5,918 nucleotides of DNA from Gammaproteobacteria bacterium (GTDB lineage: Bacteria; Pseudomonadota; Gammaproteobacteria; Arenicellales; Spongiicolonaceae): positions 1 to 5,918 of the forward strand of contig RKSH01000105.1 of the NCBI GenBank assembly GCA_007570945.1, given 5' to 3'. Positions 1 to 5,918 of the stretch are shown here, one piece after another. Position 1 is the stretch's first letter. Each line of letters begins with the position of its first letter. The notes beneath the pieces were generated by a model that saw only the letters and a program-made list of their open reading frames with translations, was not told the origin of the DNA and searched no databases. A program made the position numbers and the translations under genes.

Positions 1-642
1 CAAGCCCACCACCACATTCACCGGCGCGGCGACCTCGCGCACCAGCGCGGCGATGGTGTCCAAATCGGCGATGCCGGGGGCGTATAAACAATCCGCGCCG
101 GCTTCGCGGTATAGATTAAGCCGCCTGATCGCCTCCGCGAACGGCTCGGGATGGCCGGTCAGATAGCACTCGGCGCGCGCGGTGAGCGTGAAGTCGATGC
201 CGGACTCCGCCACGCCCTGTTTCGCCGCGCTGACGCGCTCGGCGGCCAGGGCGGCCGGATACAGCGGCGCGCGCGAGTCGCCGGTGTAATCCTCGATGCT
301 CGCCCCGACCGCGCCGGTTGCGGCGATTTGCGCGAAATTCTCGGCGACTGCTTCGGGCGCATCGGCGTAACCGTTTTCCGCGTCCATGCTGACCGGCACG
401 CGCACCGCCGCGGCGATGCCGGCGGTGGCGTCCAGCGCCGCCTGGAACGACAGCGCCCCGGCGGCGTCCGGCAGCGCCCGGGCATATGCGATGCCCGCGC
501 TGGTGGTGCCGATGGCGTCGAACCCGGCTTGCTCGAGCAATGTGGCGCTGCCGGCGTTCCATGCGTTGGGCATGATGAAAGCGCCGGCGCCGCGGTGCAA
601 CGCCTTGAAGCGCGCGGCTTTTTCTCTTGCGCCTGGGCTCAT
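1..642 (-). CDS. Isocitrate lyase/PEP mutase superfamily protein, 3' end cut by window edge
   Basis: The frame is open from an ATG at 642 to the window edge, giving 214 codons; the family usually has about 250-290 residues, so the C-terminus is missing. It reads as a PEP mutase-type (beta/alpha)8 barrel (PF13714-like). Visible motifs are PNAWNAGSA near 25-33, a substrate-loop-like TTSAG at 46-50 with D59, the metal-binding DAENGY at 87-92, IED at 116-118 and LTARAE at 153-158. By homology D59, D87, E89 and E117 would hold Mg2+, and R156 would bind substrate carboxylate. It lacks the K(K/R)CGH catalytic motif of isocitrate and methylisocitrate lyases, and the EDKxxPKxNS loop of true PEP mutases; IEDYTGD stands at that point. 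It therefore belongs to an uncharacterised subgroup and the reaction is unknown. The start lies 4 nt after the ATPase stop with no clear Shine-Dalgarno, implying coupling to the transporter. Likely cytosolic. Confidence 0.88.
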   Translation of the reverse strand, partial: MSPGAREKAARFKALHRGAGAFIMPNAWNAGSATLLEQAGFDAIGTTSAGIAYARALPDAAGALSFQAALDATAGIAAAVRVPVSMDAENGYADAPEAVAENFAQIAATGAVGASIEDYTGDSRAPLYPAALAAERVSAAKQGVAESGIDFTLTARAECYLTGHPEPFAEAIRRLNLYREAGADCLYAPGIADLDTIAALVREVAAPVNVVVGL

Positions 643-646
643 GGAT

Positions 647-2290
647 TTATGCGGCGCGGCGTTTCTGCAGCAGATTGTCCAGCCAGTCAGGGTCCATCTC
701 GGGCACCGAGGACAGCAGGAGGTCGGTGTATTCGTGGTGCGGCGGGGTGAGGACTTCCTCCTTTTTGCCGTGCTCCACGATGCGGCCTTGCAGCATGACC
801 ACGATTTCATCGGCGATGGCCTTGACCGTGGCCAGGTCGTGGGTGATGAAAAGGTAGGTGATGCCGAGTTCCTCTTGCAGGCGGTGAAGGAGTTTGAGGA
901 TTTCCTCGGCCACCAATTGGTCCAGGGCCGAGGTGACTTCGTCGCAGATGATTAATTCCGGCCGCGCGGCGAGGGCGCGGGCGATGCACACGCGCTGCTT
1001 CTGGCCGCCGGACAACTCGGGCGGGTAGCGGTCCTTGAAATCGTCGCTGAGTTCAATCATTTCCAGCAACTCCCTCACCCTCGCCGCCCGCTCGGCGCCG
1101 TGCATGCCGAAGTAAAAACTCAGCGGGCGGCCGATGACATCGCGGATTTTCTGGCGCGGATTCAGGGCCACATCCGGCATCTGGTAAATCATCTGCAGGT
1201 GGCGCAGCAGGTTTTTGTTGCGGCGGCGGCACGAGGCCGGCAACTCCCTGCCGTTGAACAAAACGCGCCCCTCAAAAGGCGGCAACAGGCCGGTGATGGC
1301 GCGGGCCAGGGTGGACTTGCCGCTGCCGGACTCGCCGACGATGGCGACGGTGGTTTTGCGGCCGACTTTCAGCGACACCTCCTCCAGTACATTGACCCCG
1401 GCATCGGTGCCGCCGTAGCGCGCCCACACATTGTCCACCTCAAGCACGGTGGCGGATTCGGATTCATCGGCGGCAGCCTTGGTGAAAGTGCGGACGGCGA
1501 GCAGTTTGCGGGTGTATTCCTCCTTTGGCGCGGCCAGCATGGCGCGCGCGCCGCCCTCCTCCACGGTGAGGCCGTGGCGCAAAACCATGATGCGGTCGGC
1601 GAGTTGGGCGACCACGGCGAGGTCGTGGGTGATGTAGATGGCGGCGGTGTTGAACTGGCGGACGATGTCCTTGATGGCGGCCAGCACCTCAATCTGCGTG
1701 GTCACATCCAGCGCGGTGGTCGGCTCGTCAAAGACGATGAGGTCGGGCTTGCACGACATGGCCATGGCCACCATGGCGCGCTGCAACTGGCCGCCGGAGA
1801 CCTGGTGCGGATAGCGAAAACCGATTTGGTCGGGATTCGGCAAATCAAGGCGGCGGTAGATGTCCTTGGCATTGGCGGCGGCCTCGGGGTAACTGAGAAT
1901 GCCGTGCTGCACCGGGGTTTCGGCGTACTGGTCAATGAGCCGGTGCGCCGGGTTGAACGAGGCGGCGGCGCTTTGCGCCACATATGCGATGCGGGCGCCG
2001 CGCACCGCGCGCAACTCGGCCGGCGCGGCGCCGAGAATTTGAATGCCGTCAAAATCAATCTCGCCGCCGCTGATTCTGCAGCCGGGGCGGGCGTAGCCCA
2101 TGGCGGCGATGCCGATGGTGGACTTGCCGGCGCCGGACTCGCCAATCAGGCCGAGCACCTCGCCGCGGTCCAGATGCAGGTCCACGCCCTTGACGATGGG
2201 CAGCCAGCGGTCGTCGGTGAAGCCGTCGATGCGCAGGCCGCGCATGGTCAACAGCCGCTCGCCGGCGCCCACGTCGCGCTTAGACCTCAT
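647..2290 (-). CDS. Fused double-ATPase subunit of a peptide/opine-type ABC importer (DppD-DppF fusion)
   Basis: A 547-residue cytoplasmic protein with two complete ABC ATPase domains. Domain 1 (about 13-265) has Walker A GESGAGKST at 50-58, Q-loop Q106, signature VSGGQ at 164-168, Walker B LIVFDE at 184-189 and switch His 222. Domain 2 (about 281-540) has Walker A GESGSGKST at 319-327, Q-loop Q370, signature LSGGQ at 426-430, Walker B LIICDE at 446-451 and switch His 484. Both sites therefore look catalytically intact. Each domain ends in an oligopeptide-transporter C-terminal segment (EYTRKLL at 258-264, EYTDLLL at 520-526). Length fits the GsiA/YejF-like fused class rather than separate DppD and DppF subunits of about 330 residues each. 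It should power the two upstream permeases. The ATG overlaps the end of the DppC-type gene by 11 nt in another frame, with no obvious Shine-Dalgarno. A GTG at codon 7, or M16, are alternative starts; GAGG in the codon 1-2 region could serve the GTG. Stop is TAA. Confidence 0.95.
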   Translation of the reverse strand: MRSKRDVGAGERLLTMRGLRIDGFTDDRWLPIVKGVDLHLDRGEVLGLIGESGAGKSTIGIAAMGYARPGCRISGGEIDFDGIQILGAAPAELRAVRGARIAYVAQSAAASFNPAHRLIDQYAETPVQHGILSYPEAAANAKDIYRRLDLPNPDQIGFRYPHQVSGGQLQRAMVAMAMSCKPDLIVFDEPTTALDVTTQIEVLAAIKDIVRQFNTAAIYITHDLAVVAQLADRIMVLRHGLTVEEGGARAMLAAPKEEYTRKLLAVRTFTKAAADESESATVLEVDNVWARYGGTDAGVNVLEEVSLKVGRKTTVAIVGESGSGKSTLARAITGLLPPFEGRVLFNGRELPASCRRRNKNLLRHLQMIYQMPDVALNPRQKIRDVIGRPLSFYFGMHGAERAARVRELLEMIELSDDFKDRYPPELSGGQKQRVCIARALAARPELIICDEVTSALDQLVAEEILKLLHRLQEELGITYLFITHDLATVKAIADEIVVMLQGRIVEHGKKEEVLTPPHHEYTDLLLSSVPEMDPDWLDNLLQKRRAA

Positions 2291-3116
2291 CGCGCAACCC
2301 GCTGGTCTTGCGCAGGAACCAGTCCACCACCAGGTTCACGGCGATGGTGAGGATGGCGATGGCCAGGGCCGGCACCAGCGGCGTCATGATGCCGTAGGTG
2401 ATGGCGGCGGCGTTCTCGCGCACCATGCTGCCCCAGTCGGCGGCCGGCGGCTGGATGCCGAGGCCGAGGAAACTAAGCGCGCTGATGAACAGAAACACAA
2501 AGCAGAAGCGCAGGCCGAACTCGGCAATCAGCGGCGTCAGCGCGTTGGGCAAAACTTCGCGGCGCATAATCCACCACAGGCCTTCGCCGCGCAGTTTGGC
2601 CACTTCCACGTAATCCATGACGCTGATGTCCATGGCCAGCGCGCGGCTGATGCGAAACACGCGGGTGGAATCCAAAATGGCGATGACCACAATCAACACC
2701 GGCACCGAGGTGCCGAGAATGGACAGGACGATGAGCGCAAAGAACAGCGTGGGAAAGGCCATGATGATGTCCACGATGCGCGACAGCAGTTGGTCGGTGA
2801 GGCCGCCCACCACCGCGGCGAAGAAGCCGGCCGCCATGCCGATGAAAAACGCCAGAAGGGTGATGACGATGGCGATGGTGATGGTGTTGCGCGCGCCGTA
2901 GAGAACCCGCGTCCACAAGTCGCGGCCCAGTTGGTCCAGGCCGAGCAACGTGCCGCTCTCCTCCGCCGACACCCACGGCGAGGTGATGATGACCTCGGTC
3001 TCGGCGTAGGGCGCAATGAGCGGCGCAAAAATCGCGCAAAAAAGGTAAACCAAAATCACCGCCATGCCGATTTTGGCCGGCCAGCCGGCCTTGGCGAATT
3101 CTTTGAGAAAAAGCAT
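2280..3116 (-). CDS. DppC-type inner-membrane permease of the ABC importer
   Basis: A 278-residue integral membrane protein of the BPD_transp_1 (MetI-like) fold, DppC/OppC branch. The N-terminus has a first membrane segment at about 15-36, followed by a periplasmic stretch and the family hallmark LDQLGRDLWTRVLYGAR at 60-76. Further hydrophobic segments lie near 78-102, 114-132, 134-150, 199-220 and 246-267. The cytoplasmic coupling (EAA-like) loop spans about 168-191, with E171, A173, G177 and L189-P190, and should dock onto the fused ATPase. The C-terminal TSGLRD is typical of DppC proteins. Slightly shorter than the roughly 290-300 residues usual for the family, mainly through a short N-terminus. 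The ATG is 5 nt after the DppB-type stop, with no convincing Shine-Dalgarno, and the end overlaps the ATPase gene. It pairs with the DppB-type subunit to form the translocation pore. Ligand cannot be read from sequence. Confidence 0.95.
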   Translation of the reverse strand: MLFLKEFAKAGWPAKIGMAVILVYLFCAIFAPLIAPYAETEVIITSPWVSAEESGTLLGLDQLGRDLWTRVLYGARNTITIAIVITLLAFFIGMAAGFFAAVVGGLTDQLLSRIVDIIMAFPTLFFALIVLSILGTSVPVLIVVIAILDSTRVFRISRALAMDISVMDYVEVAKLRGEGLWWIMRREVLPNALTPLIAEFGLRFCFVFLFISALSFLGLGIQPPAADWGSMVRENAAAITYGIMTPLVPALAIAILTIAVNLVVDWFLRKTSGLRDEV

Positions 3117-3121
3117 GGCGG

Positions 3122-4075
3122 CTATTTGGGATGGCGCAGGCGCGGGTTGCCGATGATGGACAGAATGTCGGCGGTGAGGTTCAGCAGAATGTAGGTGGCG
3201 CCGAAAATCAGCACACAGGCCTGCACCACCGGCAGGTCGCGCACCCGCACCGAGTCCACCATCAACTGGCCGAGGCCGGGATAGACGAACACCACCTCAA
3301 TAACCACCACGCCCACCACCAGGTAGGCCAGGTTGAGCACAATCACGTTGATAATCGGCGACAGCGCGTTGGGCAGCGCGTGGTGCACAATGATGCGCGC
3401 GGCGGCGATGCCCTTCAGTTGCGCCATTTCAATGAACGGGCTTTGCATTAGGTTGACGATGGCGGCGCGCGTCATGCGCATCATGTGCGCCACCACCACG
3501 AAAGTGAGCGCGGCCACCGGCAGGGCGGACGCGTACAATTGACTTAGGAACGGCATGTCCGGGGTGATGTTGGAAATGGCCGGGAACCAGTTGACCTGCA
3601 CCGCGAACAGCGCGACCAAAATATAGCCGATGAGAAATTCGGGCAGCGAAATGAAGCCCAGGGTGACCATGGAGATGGTCTTGTCAAACAGCGTCTCGCG
3701 GTAAAGCGCCGCCAGCACCCCCAGCGCCAGCGCCAGCGGCACCGCCACCACCGCCGCGGCCACGGCGAGGAACAGCGTATCCAGCAGCCGCTGGCCGATG
3801 AGTTCGGAAATCTCGCGCTTGTTGGCCAGCGACGTTCCCATGTCGCCCTGCAGAAAGTTGAACAGCCATTCACCGTAGCGCACGTGCAACGGCCGGTCCA
3901 GCCCCAACTCCCGGCGCAACGCGGCCACCGTGTCCGGCGCCGCCGACTGGCCGAGAATGGATTGCGCCAAATCCCCGGGCAACACCTCCACGCCCAGGGA
4001 AATCAAAACGGTGATGACAAAAAGCGCCAGCAGGCCGAAGCCGAGCCGTTTCGCCACCAGTTGCAGCAGGCCCAT
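3122..4075 (-). CDS. DppB-type inner-membrane permease of the ABC importer
   Basis: A 317-residue polytopic membrane protein, standard length for DppB/OppB permeases. A first membrane helix at about 10-30 is followed by the family N-terminal region (ELGLDRPLHVRYGEWL at 56-71, GDMGTSL at 77-83). The BPD_transp_1 domain starts near 97, with hydrophobic segments at about 99-124, 136-160, 183-200, 242-266 and 285-308. The coupling loop lies near 212-241, with E216, G222 and L234-P235. The tail GNPRLR at 309-314 is the common DppB ending. The start is well fixed: an in-frame TGA lies four codons upstream and no other start codon intervenes. The stretch before the ATG is C-rich (five C residues) and lacks any Shine-Dalgarno, which is odd for a gene separated from its neighbour by a terminator-like hairpin. 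Stop is TAG. It forms the pore with the DppC-type subunit. Confidence 0.95.
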   Translation of the reverse strand: MGLLQLVAKRLGFGLLALFVITVLISLGVEVLPGDLAQSILGQSAAPDTVAALRRELGLDRPLHVRYGEWLFNFLQGDMGTSLANKREISELIGQRLLDTLFLAVAAAVVAVPLALALGVLAALYRETLFDKTISMVTLGFISLPEFLIGYILVALFAVQVNWFPAISNITPDMPFLSQLYASALPVAALTFVVVAHMMRMTRAAIVNLMQSPFIEMAQLKGIAAARIIVHHALPNALSPIINVIVLNLAYLVVGVVVIEVVFVYPGLGQLMVDSVRVRDLPVVQACVLIFGATYILLNLTADILSIIGNPRLRHPK

Positions 4076-4090
4076 GGGGGAAACTCAGGG

Positions 4091-4127
4091 AAAAACGCCG
4101 GCACCCGCCGTCCAACGGGCGCCGGCG
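4091..4127 (-). terminator. Candidate intrinsic terminator/attenuator between binding protein and permease genes
   Basis: Read on the minus strand, arm CGCCGGCGCCCG (4127-4116) pairs with CGGGTGCCGGCG (4107-4096) over 12 positions, all Watson-Crick except one G-U wobble. The loop is 8 nt (TTGGACGG). The stem is followed directly by TTTTT (4095-4091) and then CCC. It begins 12 nt after the binding-protein stop codon and ends 15 nt before the permease ATG. On the plus strand no T-tract follows the hairpin, so it works only in the operon's direction. The T-tract is short, so partial read-through is likely; this would raise binding protein relative to membrane subunits. A role in protecting the 3' end of a processed binding-protein mRNA is also possible. 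Confidence 0.8.
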
Positions 4128-4139
4128 CAGAGGCCTTCT

Positions 4140-5720
4140 TCAGGCAAACCACCAGCGCTCGGTGGCGCGGTAGCCGTCCATTTCGGCGGTGCCGGAAATG
4201 GTGCCGGTGGTGGCGATTTTGCTGCTGACGCCGGAGACGAAGTTGTTGAACAACGGCACGATGGTGGCGCCCTCGTCCCAATGCAACTCCTGCATCTCCC
4301 AGTACATCTCGCGCCGCAACTCTTCGTCGACCTCGGCGCGCGCCTGCAGCAACAGGCTCTGGAAACGGTCGTTGTACCAGTGGTTGTCGTTCCAGTCGGC
4401 GCCCTTCTGGTAGGCCACCGTCCACATCTGGTCCTGGGTCGGGCGGCCGCCCCAGAAGCAGAACACCCACGGCTTCTTCAGCCACACGTTGCTCCAGTAG
4501 CCGTCGCTGGACTCGCGCACCACGTCGATGTTGATGCCGGCCTTGGCGGCATGCTCTTTGTACAGCACCGCCGCGTCCACCGCGCCGGAGAAAGCGGCGT
4601 CGGCGGTGGACACCTGCACGTCCAGACTGCTGAGCCCGGCCTGCTTCAGGTGGAACTTGGCCTTGTCCGGGTCGTAGGTGCGCTGCTCCAGCGAGGTGTT
4701 GTAGAACGGCTGGTGGCGGGCGATGGGCAGGTCGTTGCCCACCGCGCCGTGGCCGTTGATGATGGTCTGCAGCAGCGCCTCGCGGTCGATGGCCCAGCGC
4801 AGCGCGCGCCGCACGTTGACGTCGTTGAACGGCGCCACATCGGCGAACATGGGAATGGTGTAGTGGCCGGTGCCGGTGATGGAAAGCACGTTGATGCCCG
4901 GCAGCCGGTCCATCAGGTTGGCGGTCTTGTATTCCACCCGGTTAATGGCGTCCACCTCGCCGGCGCGCAGGGCGTTGCTGCGGGCGCTGGCGTCCTCAAT
5001 GGCGGTGATGGCGAGTTCGTCAAAGAACGGCCGCCCCTCCTTGTGGTAGTTGGGATTGCGCCGCGCCGAGGCGCGCACGCCGGGCTCAAAGTCGCCGAGG
5101 ATGAACGGCCCGGTGCCGGTGCCCTGCAACGGACTCTCGTCCTCGGGCCAGACGCCGAGGTGGTAGTCGGTGAGGGTGTACGGAAAATCGGCGTTGCCGG
5201 TTTTAAGTTTCACCTGCATCAGCCGCGGGCTGAGGGCGCGCAGACTTTCAATCTGCTCCAGCGGCCCCTTCATCGCCGAGGTGGAGTCGGGGCGAATGTG
5301 ATGGCGCAACGAGGCCACCACATCGGCGGCGGTCAGCGTCTTGCCATTGTGAAACTCAACACCCCGGCGGATGACGAAGTTCCACTCTTTGGCGCCCGGT
5401 GCGCCCTCCCAGCTTTCTGCAAGGTCGCCCACCAGCGAGCCGTCCGGCGCAATCTCGGTGACATTGCTGCGAATGGCGTGGGTGAGCACTTGCATGAAAA
5501 AGTCGGTGATGGTGCCGGGATCCAGCGTGTCGTCGGTGGACCCGCCGGCCAGCCCCAGCCGCAACCGCCCGCCGCGCTTGGCGGCAAAGGCCGGAGACGC
5601 CCCGAGCATGGAAAGCGGCGCCGCGCCAGCGGCCCCCAGTGCCCCGGCGCGCTTCAGAAAATCACGCCGGGAAATTTTCCCCTGCCGCAGCAGGGTTTCG
5701 AGTTGTTTGATTTGAGTCAT
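4140..5720 (-). CDS. Tat-exported family-5 solute-binding protein of a peptide/opine-type ABC importer (DppA-like)
   Basis: A 526-residue extracytoplasmic binding protein (SBP_bac_5, PF00496-like). The N-terminus carries a twin-arginine signal: SRRDFLK at 17-23, a hydrophobic alanine-rich stretch to about 40, and a likely cleavage at AFA|A after residue 46. The mature part shows family landmarks: LVGDLAESWE at 96-105, WNFVIRRGVEFHNGK at 113-127, LTAADVVASL at 129-138, GTGPF at 202-206, VRRALRWAIDREALL at 303-317 and the DRFQSLLLQAR region at 451-461. Length is typical (500-550). The ATG at 5720 is chosen because GGAGG (5732-5728) sits 7 nt upstream and the Tat motif begins 16 residues in; a frame extension to a TTG at 5909 is GC-rich spacer. 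It should capture the ligand in the periplasm and hand it to the DppB/DppC pair. Peptides, opines, nickel chelates and sugars are all known ligands of this family, so the substrate is not assigned. Confidence 0.94.
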   Translation of the reverse strand: MTQIKQLETLLRQGKISRRDFLKRAGALGAAGAAPLSMLGASPAFAAKRGGRLRLGLAGGSTDDTLDPGTITDFFMQVLTHAIRSNVTEIAPDGSLVGDLAESWEGAPGAKEWNFVIRRGVEFHNGKTLTAADVVASLRHHIRPDSTSAMKGPLEQIESLRALSPRLMQVKLKTGNADFPYTLTDYHLGVWPEDESPLQGTGTGPFILGDFEPGVRASARRNPNYHKEGRPFFDELAITAIEDASARSNALRAGEVDAINRVEYKTANLMDRLPGINVLSITGTGHYTIPMFADVAPFNDVNVRRALRWAIDREALLQTIINGHGAVGNDLPIARHQPFYNTSLEQRTYDPDKAKFHLKQAGLSSLDVQVSTADAAFSGAVDAAVLYKEHAAKAGINIDVVRESSDGYWSNVWLKKPWVFCFWGGRPTQDQMWTVAYQKGADWNDNHWYNDRFQSLLLQARAEVDEELRREMYWEMQELHWDEGATIVPLFNNFVSGVSSKIATTGTISGTAEMDGYRATERWWFA

Positions 5721-5727
5721 GACATTG

Positions 5728-5732
5728 CCTCC
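5728..5732 (-). promoter_or_regulatory. Shine-Dalgarno of the binding-protein gene
   Basis: GGAGG on the minus strand, 7 nt before the ATG at 5720. It is the only strong ribosome-binding site seen at any start in this operon and decides the start of the binding protein. An ATG at 5725 between it and the real start would encode only two codons (ATG TCA TGA) and is probably irrelevant. Confidence 0.85.
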
Positions 5733-5750
5733 ACAAGTTGTGTCACGCCC

Positions 5751-5779
5751 ATCATACTCCCCCGCCGCGCCGCCCGCAA
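5751..5779 (-). promoter_or_regulatory. Candidate sigma70-type promoter for the operon
   Basis: On the minus strand, TTGCGG (5779-5774) and TATGAT (5756-5751) are separated by exactly 17 nt. The -10 matches TATAAT at five of six positions; the -35 matches TTGACA only in its first three. Initiation about 7 nt downstream would fall near 5744-5743, giving a short leader of about 23-24 nt that still includes the Shine-Dalgarno. TATGAT is an AT-rich island in very GC-rich spacer. The weak -35 suggests dependence on an activator or modest expression. Judged by eye only. Confidence 0.5.
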
Positions 5780-5810
5780 CCGCCCCGGCAGGCGCGCTAC
5801 CGCTGGTTGC
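5776..5810. repeat. Interrupted inverted repeat overlapping the candidate -35 element
   Basis: Outer arms are gcaacc (5776-5781) and ggttgc (5805-5810), perfect complements. Inner arms are cggcag (5786-5791) and ctaccg (5797-5802), which pair when a G-U wobble is allowed in the minus-strand RNA, around a 5-nt gcgcg loop. A small asymmetric interior gap separates the two stems. No T-tract follows on the minus strand, so it is not a standard terminator there. It overlaps the candidate -35 hexamer and lies 11 nt past the upstream stop codon. It may be an operator, a 3' hairpin of the upstream transcript, or chance in GC-rich sequence. Confidence 0.35.
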
Positions 5811-5820
5811 CCGCTTTGGC

Positions 5821-5918
5821 TTAAAACCGCCATTCGCCGCTGACAAGATTGCGGTAATCGCCCCCGCCGCCGCGCCGGGCCGACGCCTCCAGCGCCAAGC
5901 GCAAATCAAAACGCCCGC
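5821..5918 (-). CDS. Possible C-terminal end of an upstream gene, unidentified
   Basis: One minus-strand frame is open from the right edge to a TAA at 5823-5821, giving 31 complete codons ending in DYRNLVSGEWRF. Third positions are about three-quarters G or C (23 of 31), as in the neighbouring genes, and the peptide has a plausible mixed composition with a glycine run (four G) in the middle. I do not recognise the family. It is on the same strand as the transporter operon and 100 nt upstream of it; the candidate promoter between them suggests a separate unit. The fragment is short and could be chance, although the charged and aromatic tail looks protein-like. Confidence 0.45.
   Translation of the reverse strand, partial: GRFDLRLALEASARRGGGGDYRNLVSGEWRF

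Noticed and set aside
116..562. A 148-codon minus-strand frame within the PEP mutase-like gene
   Set aside because: Arg-rich out-of-frame translation; the frame beginning at 642 carries the family motifs without interruption to the edge.
1..642. Specific assignment as PEP mutase (phosphonate biosynthesis) or methylisocitrate lyase
   Set aside because: The catalytic loops that define those activities are absent, so only superfamily membership is supported.
1100..2350. A 416-codon plus-strand open frame opposite the ATPase gene
   Set aside because: Low-complexity, G/A/H-rich translation; the minus-strand frame here has two complete sets of ABC ATPase motifs, so this is a shadow.
2840..2890. 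Short GATGGT/GATGGC-like repeats
   Set aside because: They are Ile/Val/Ala/Thr codons of a transmembrane helix in the DppC-type permease, not an independent repeat.
2100..3194. A 364-codon plus-strand open frame opposite the DppC-type permease
   Set aside because: Hydrophilic, repetitive H/D/R/G composition is the antisense image of membrane-helix codons; no start signal or domain supports it.
4091..4127. The hairpin as a plus-strand terminator
   Set aside because: On the plus strand it is followed by cagaggcc, not a T-tract, and no plus-strand gene is supported upstream.
3930..5843. A 637-codon plus-strand open frame opposite the binding-protein gene
   Set aside because: Its peptide is rich in His, Gly, Arg and Ala with no recognisable domain, and it runs antisense across the Tat signal, family-5 motifs, terminator and part of the DppB-type permease. 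Long antisense frames are expected opposite GC-biased codons.
5721..5909. N-terminal extension of the binding protein to a TTG at 5909 (63 more residues)
   Set aside because: It would bury the Tat signal in the interior, ignore the strong GGAGG before 5720, and run through the candidate promoter and a different, more protein-like frame.

Overview
The window is GC-rich, gene-dense DNA of proteobacterial type. This rests on strong G/C preference at third codon positions, tight gene packing, a sigma70-like promoter and a twin-arginine signal peptide; no taxonomic marker gene is present, so the organism cannot be named. Every gene I can support lies on the minus strand, so the operon reads from right to left.

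Layout in direction of transcription: (1) 5918-5821, a short piece that looks like the C-terminal end of an upstream protein; (2) 5820-5721, an intergenic region with a candidate promoter, an interrupted inverted repeat overlapping its -35 element, and a good Shine-Dalgarno; (3) 5720-4140, a family-5 (Dpp/Opp-type) extracytoplasmic solute-binding protein with a Tat signal; (4) 4139-4076, a 64-nt gap containing a strong candidate intrinsic terminator; (5) 4075-3122, a DppB-type permease; (6) 3116-2280, a DppC-type permease; (7) 2290-647, one polypeptide carrying two ABC ATPase domains (DppD and DppF fused); (8) 642 to the left edge, the first 214 codons of an isocitrate lyase/PEP mutase superfamily enzyme, cut by the window end.

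Together, genes 3-7 encode a complete ABC importer of the peptide/opine/nickel class: an exported binding protein, a permease heterodimer and a fused ATPase that can supply both nucleotide sites. The last four genes are packed with gaps of 5 and 4 nt and one 11-nt overlap, and none has an obvious Shine-Dalgarno, so translational coupling is likely. The hairpin after the binding-protein gene probably makes more binding protein than membrane components. The cotranscribed PEP mutase-like gene suggests that the imported compound, or something derived from it, feeds a C-C or C-P lyase/mutase-type reaction. However, it lacks the diagnostic motifs of the characterised subfamilies, so its substrate is open.

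No mobile elements, CRISPR arrays, rRNA or tRNA genes were seen. Most of the window is an ordinary transporter operon. The points worth a second look are the internal terminator, the uncharacterised enzyme coupled to the transporter, and the palindrome over the promoter.
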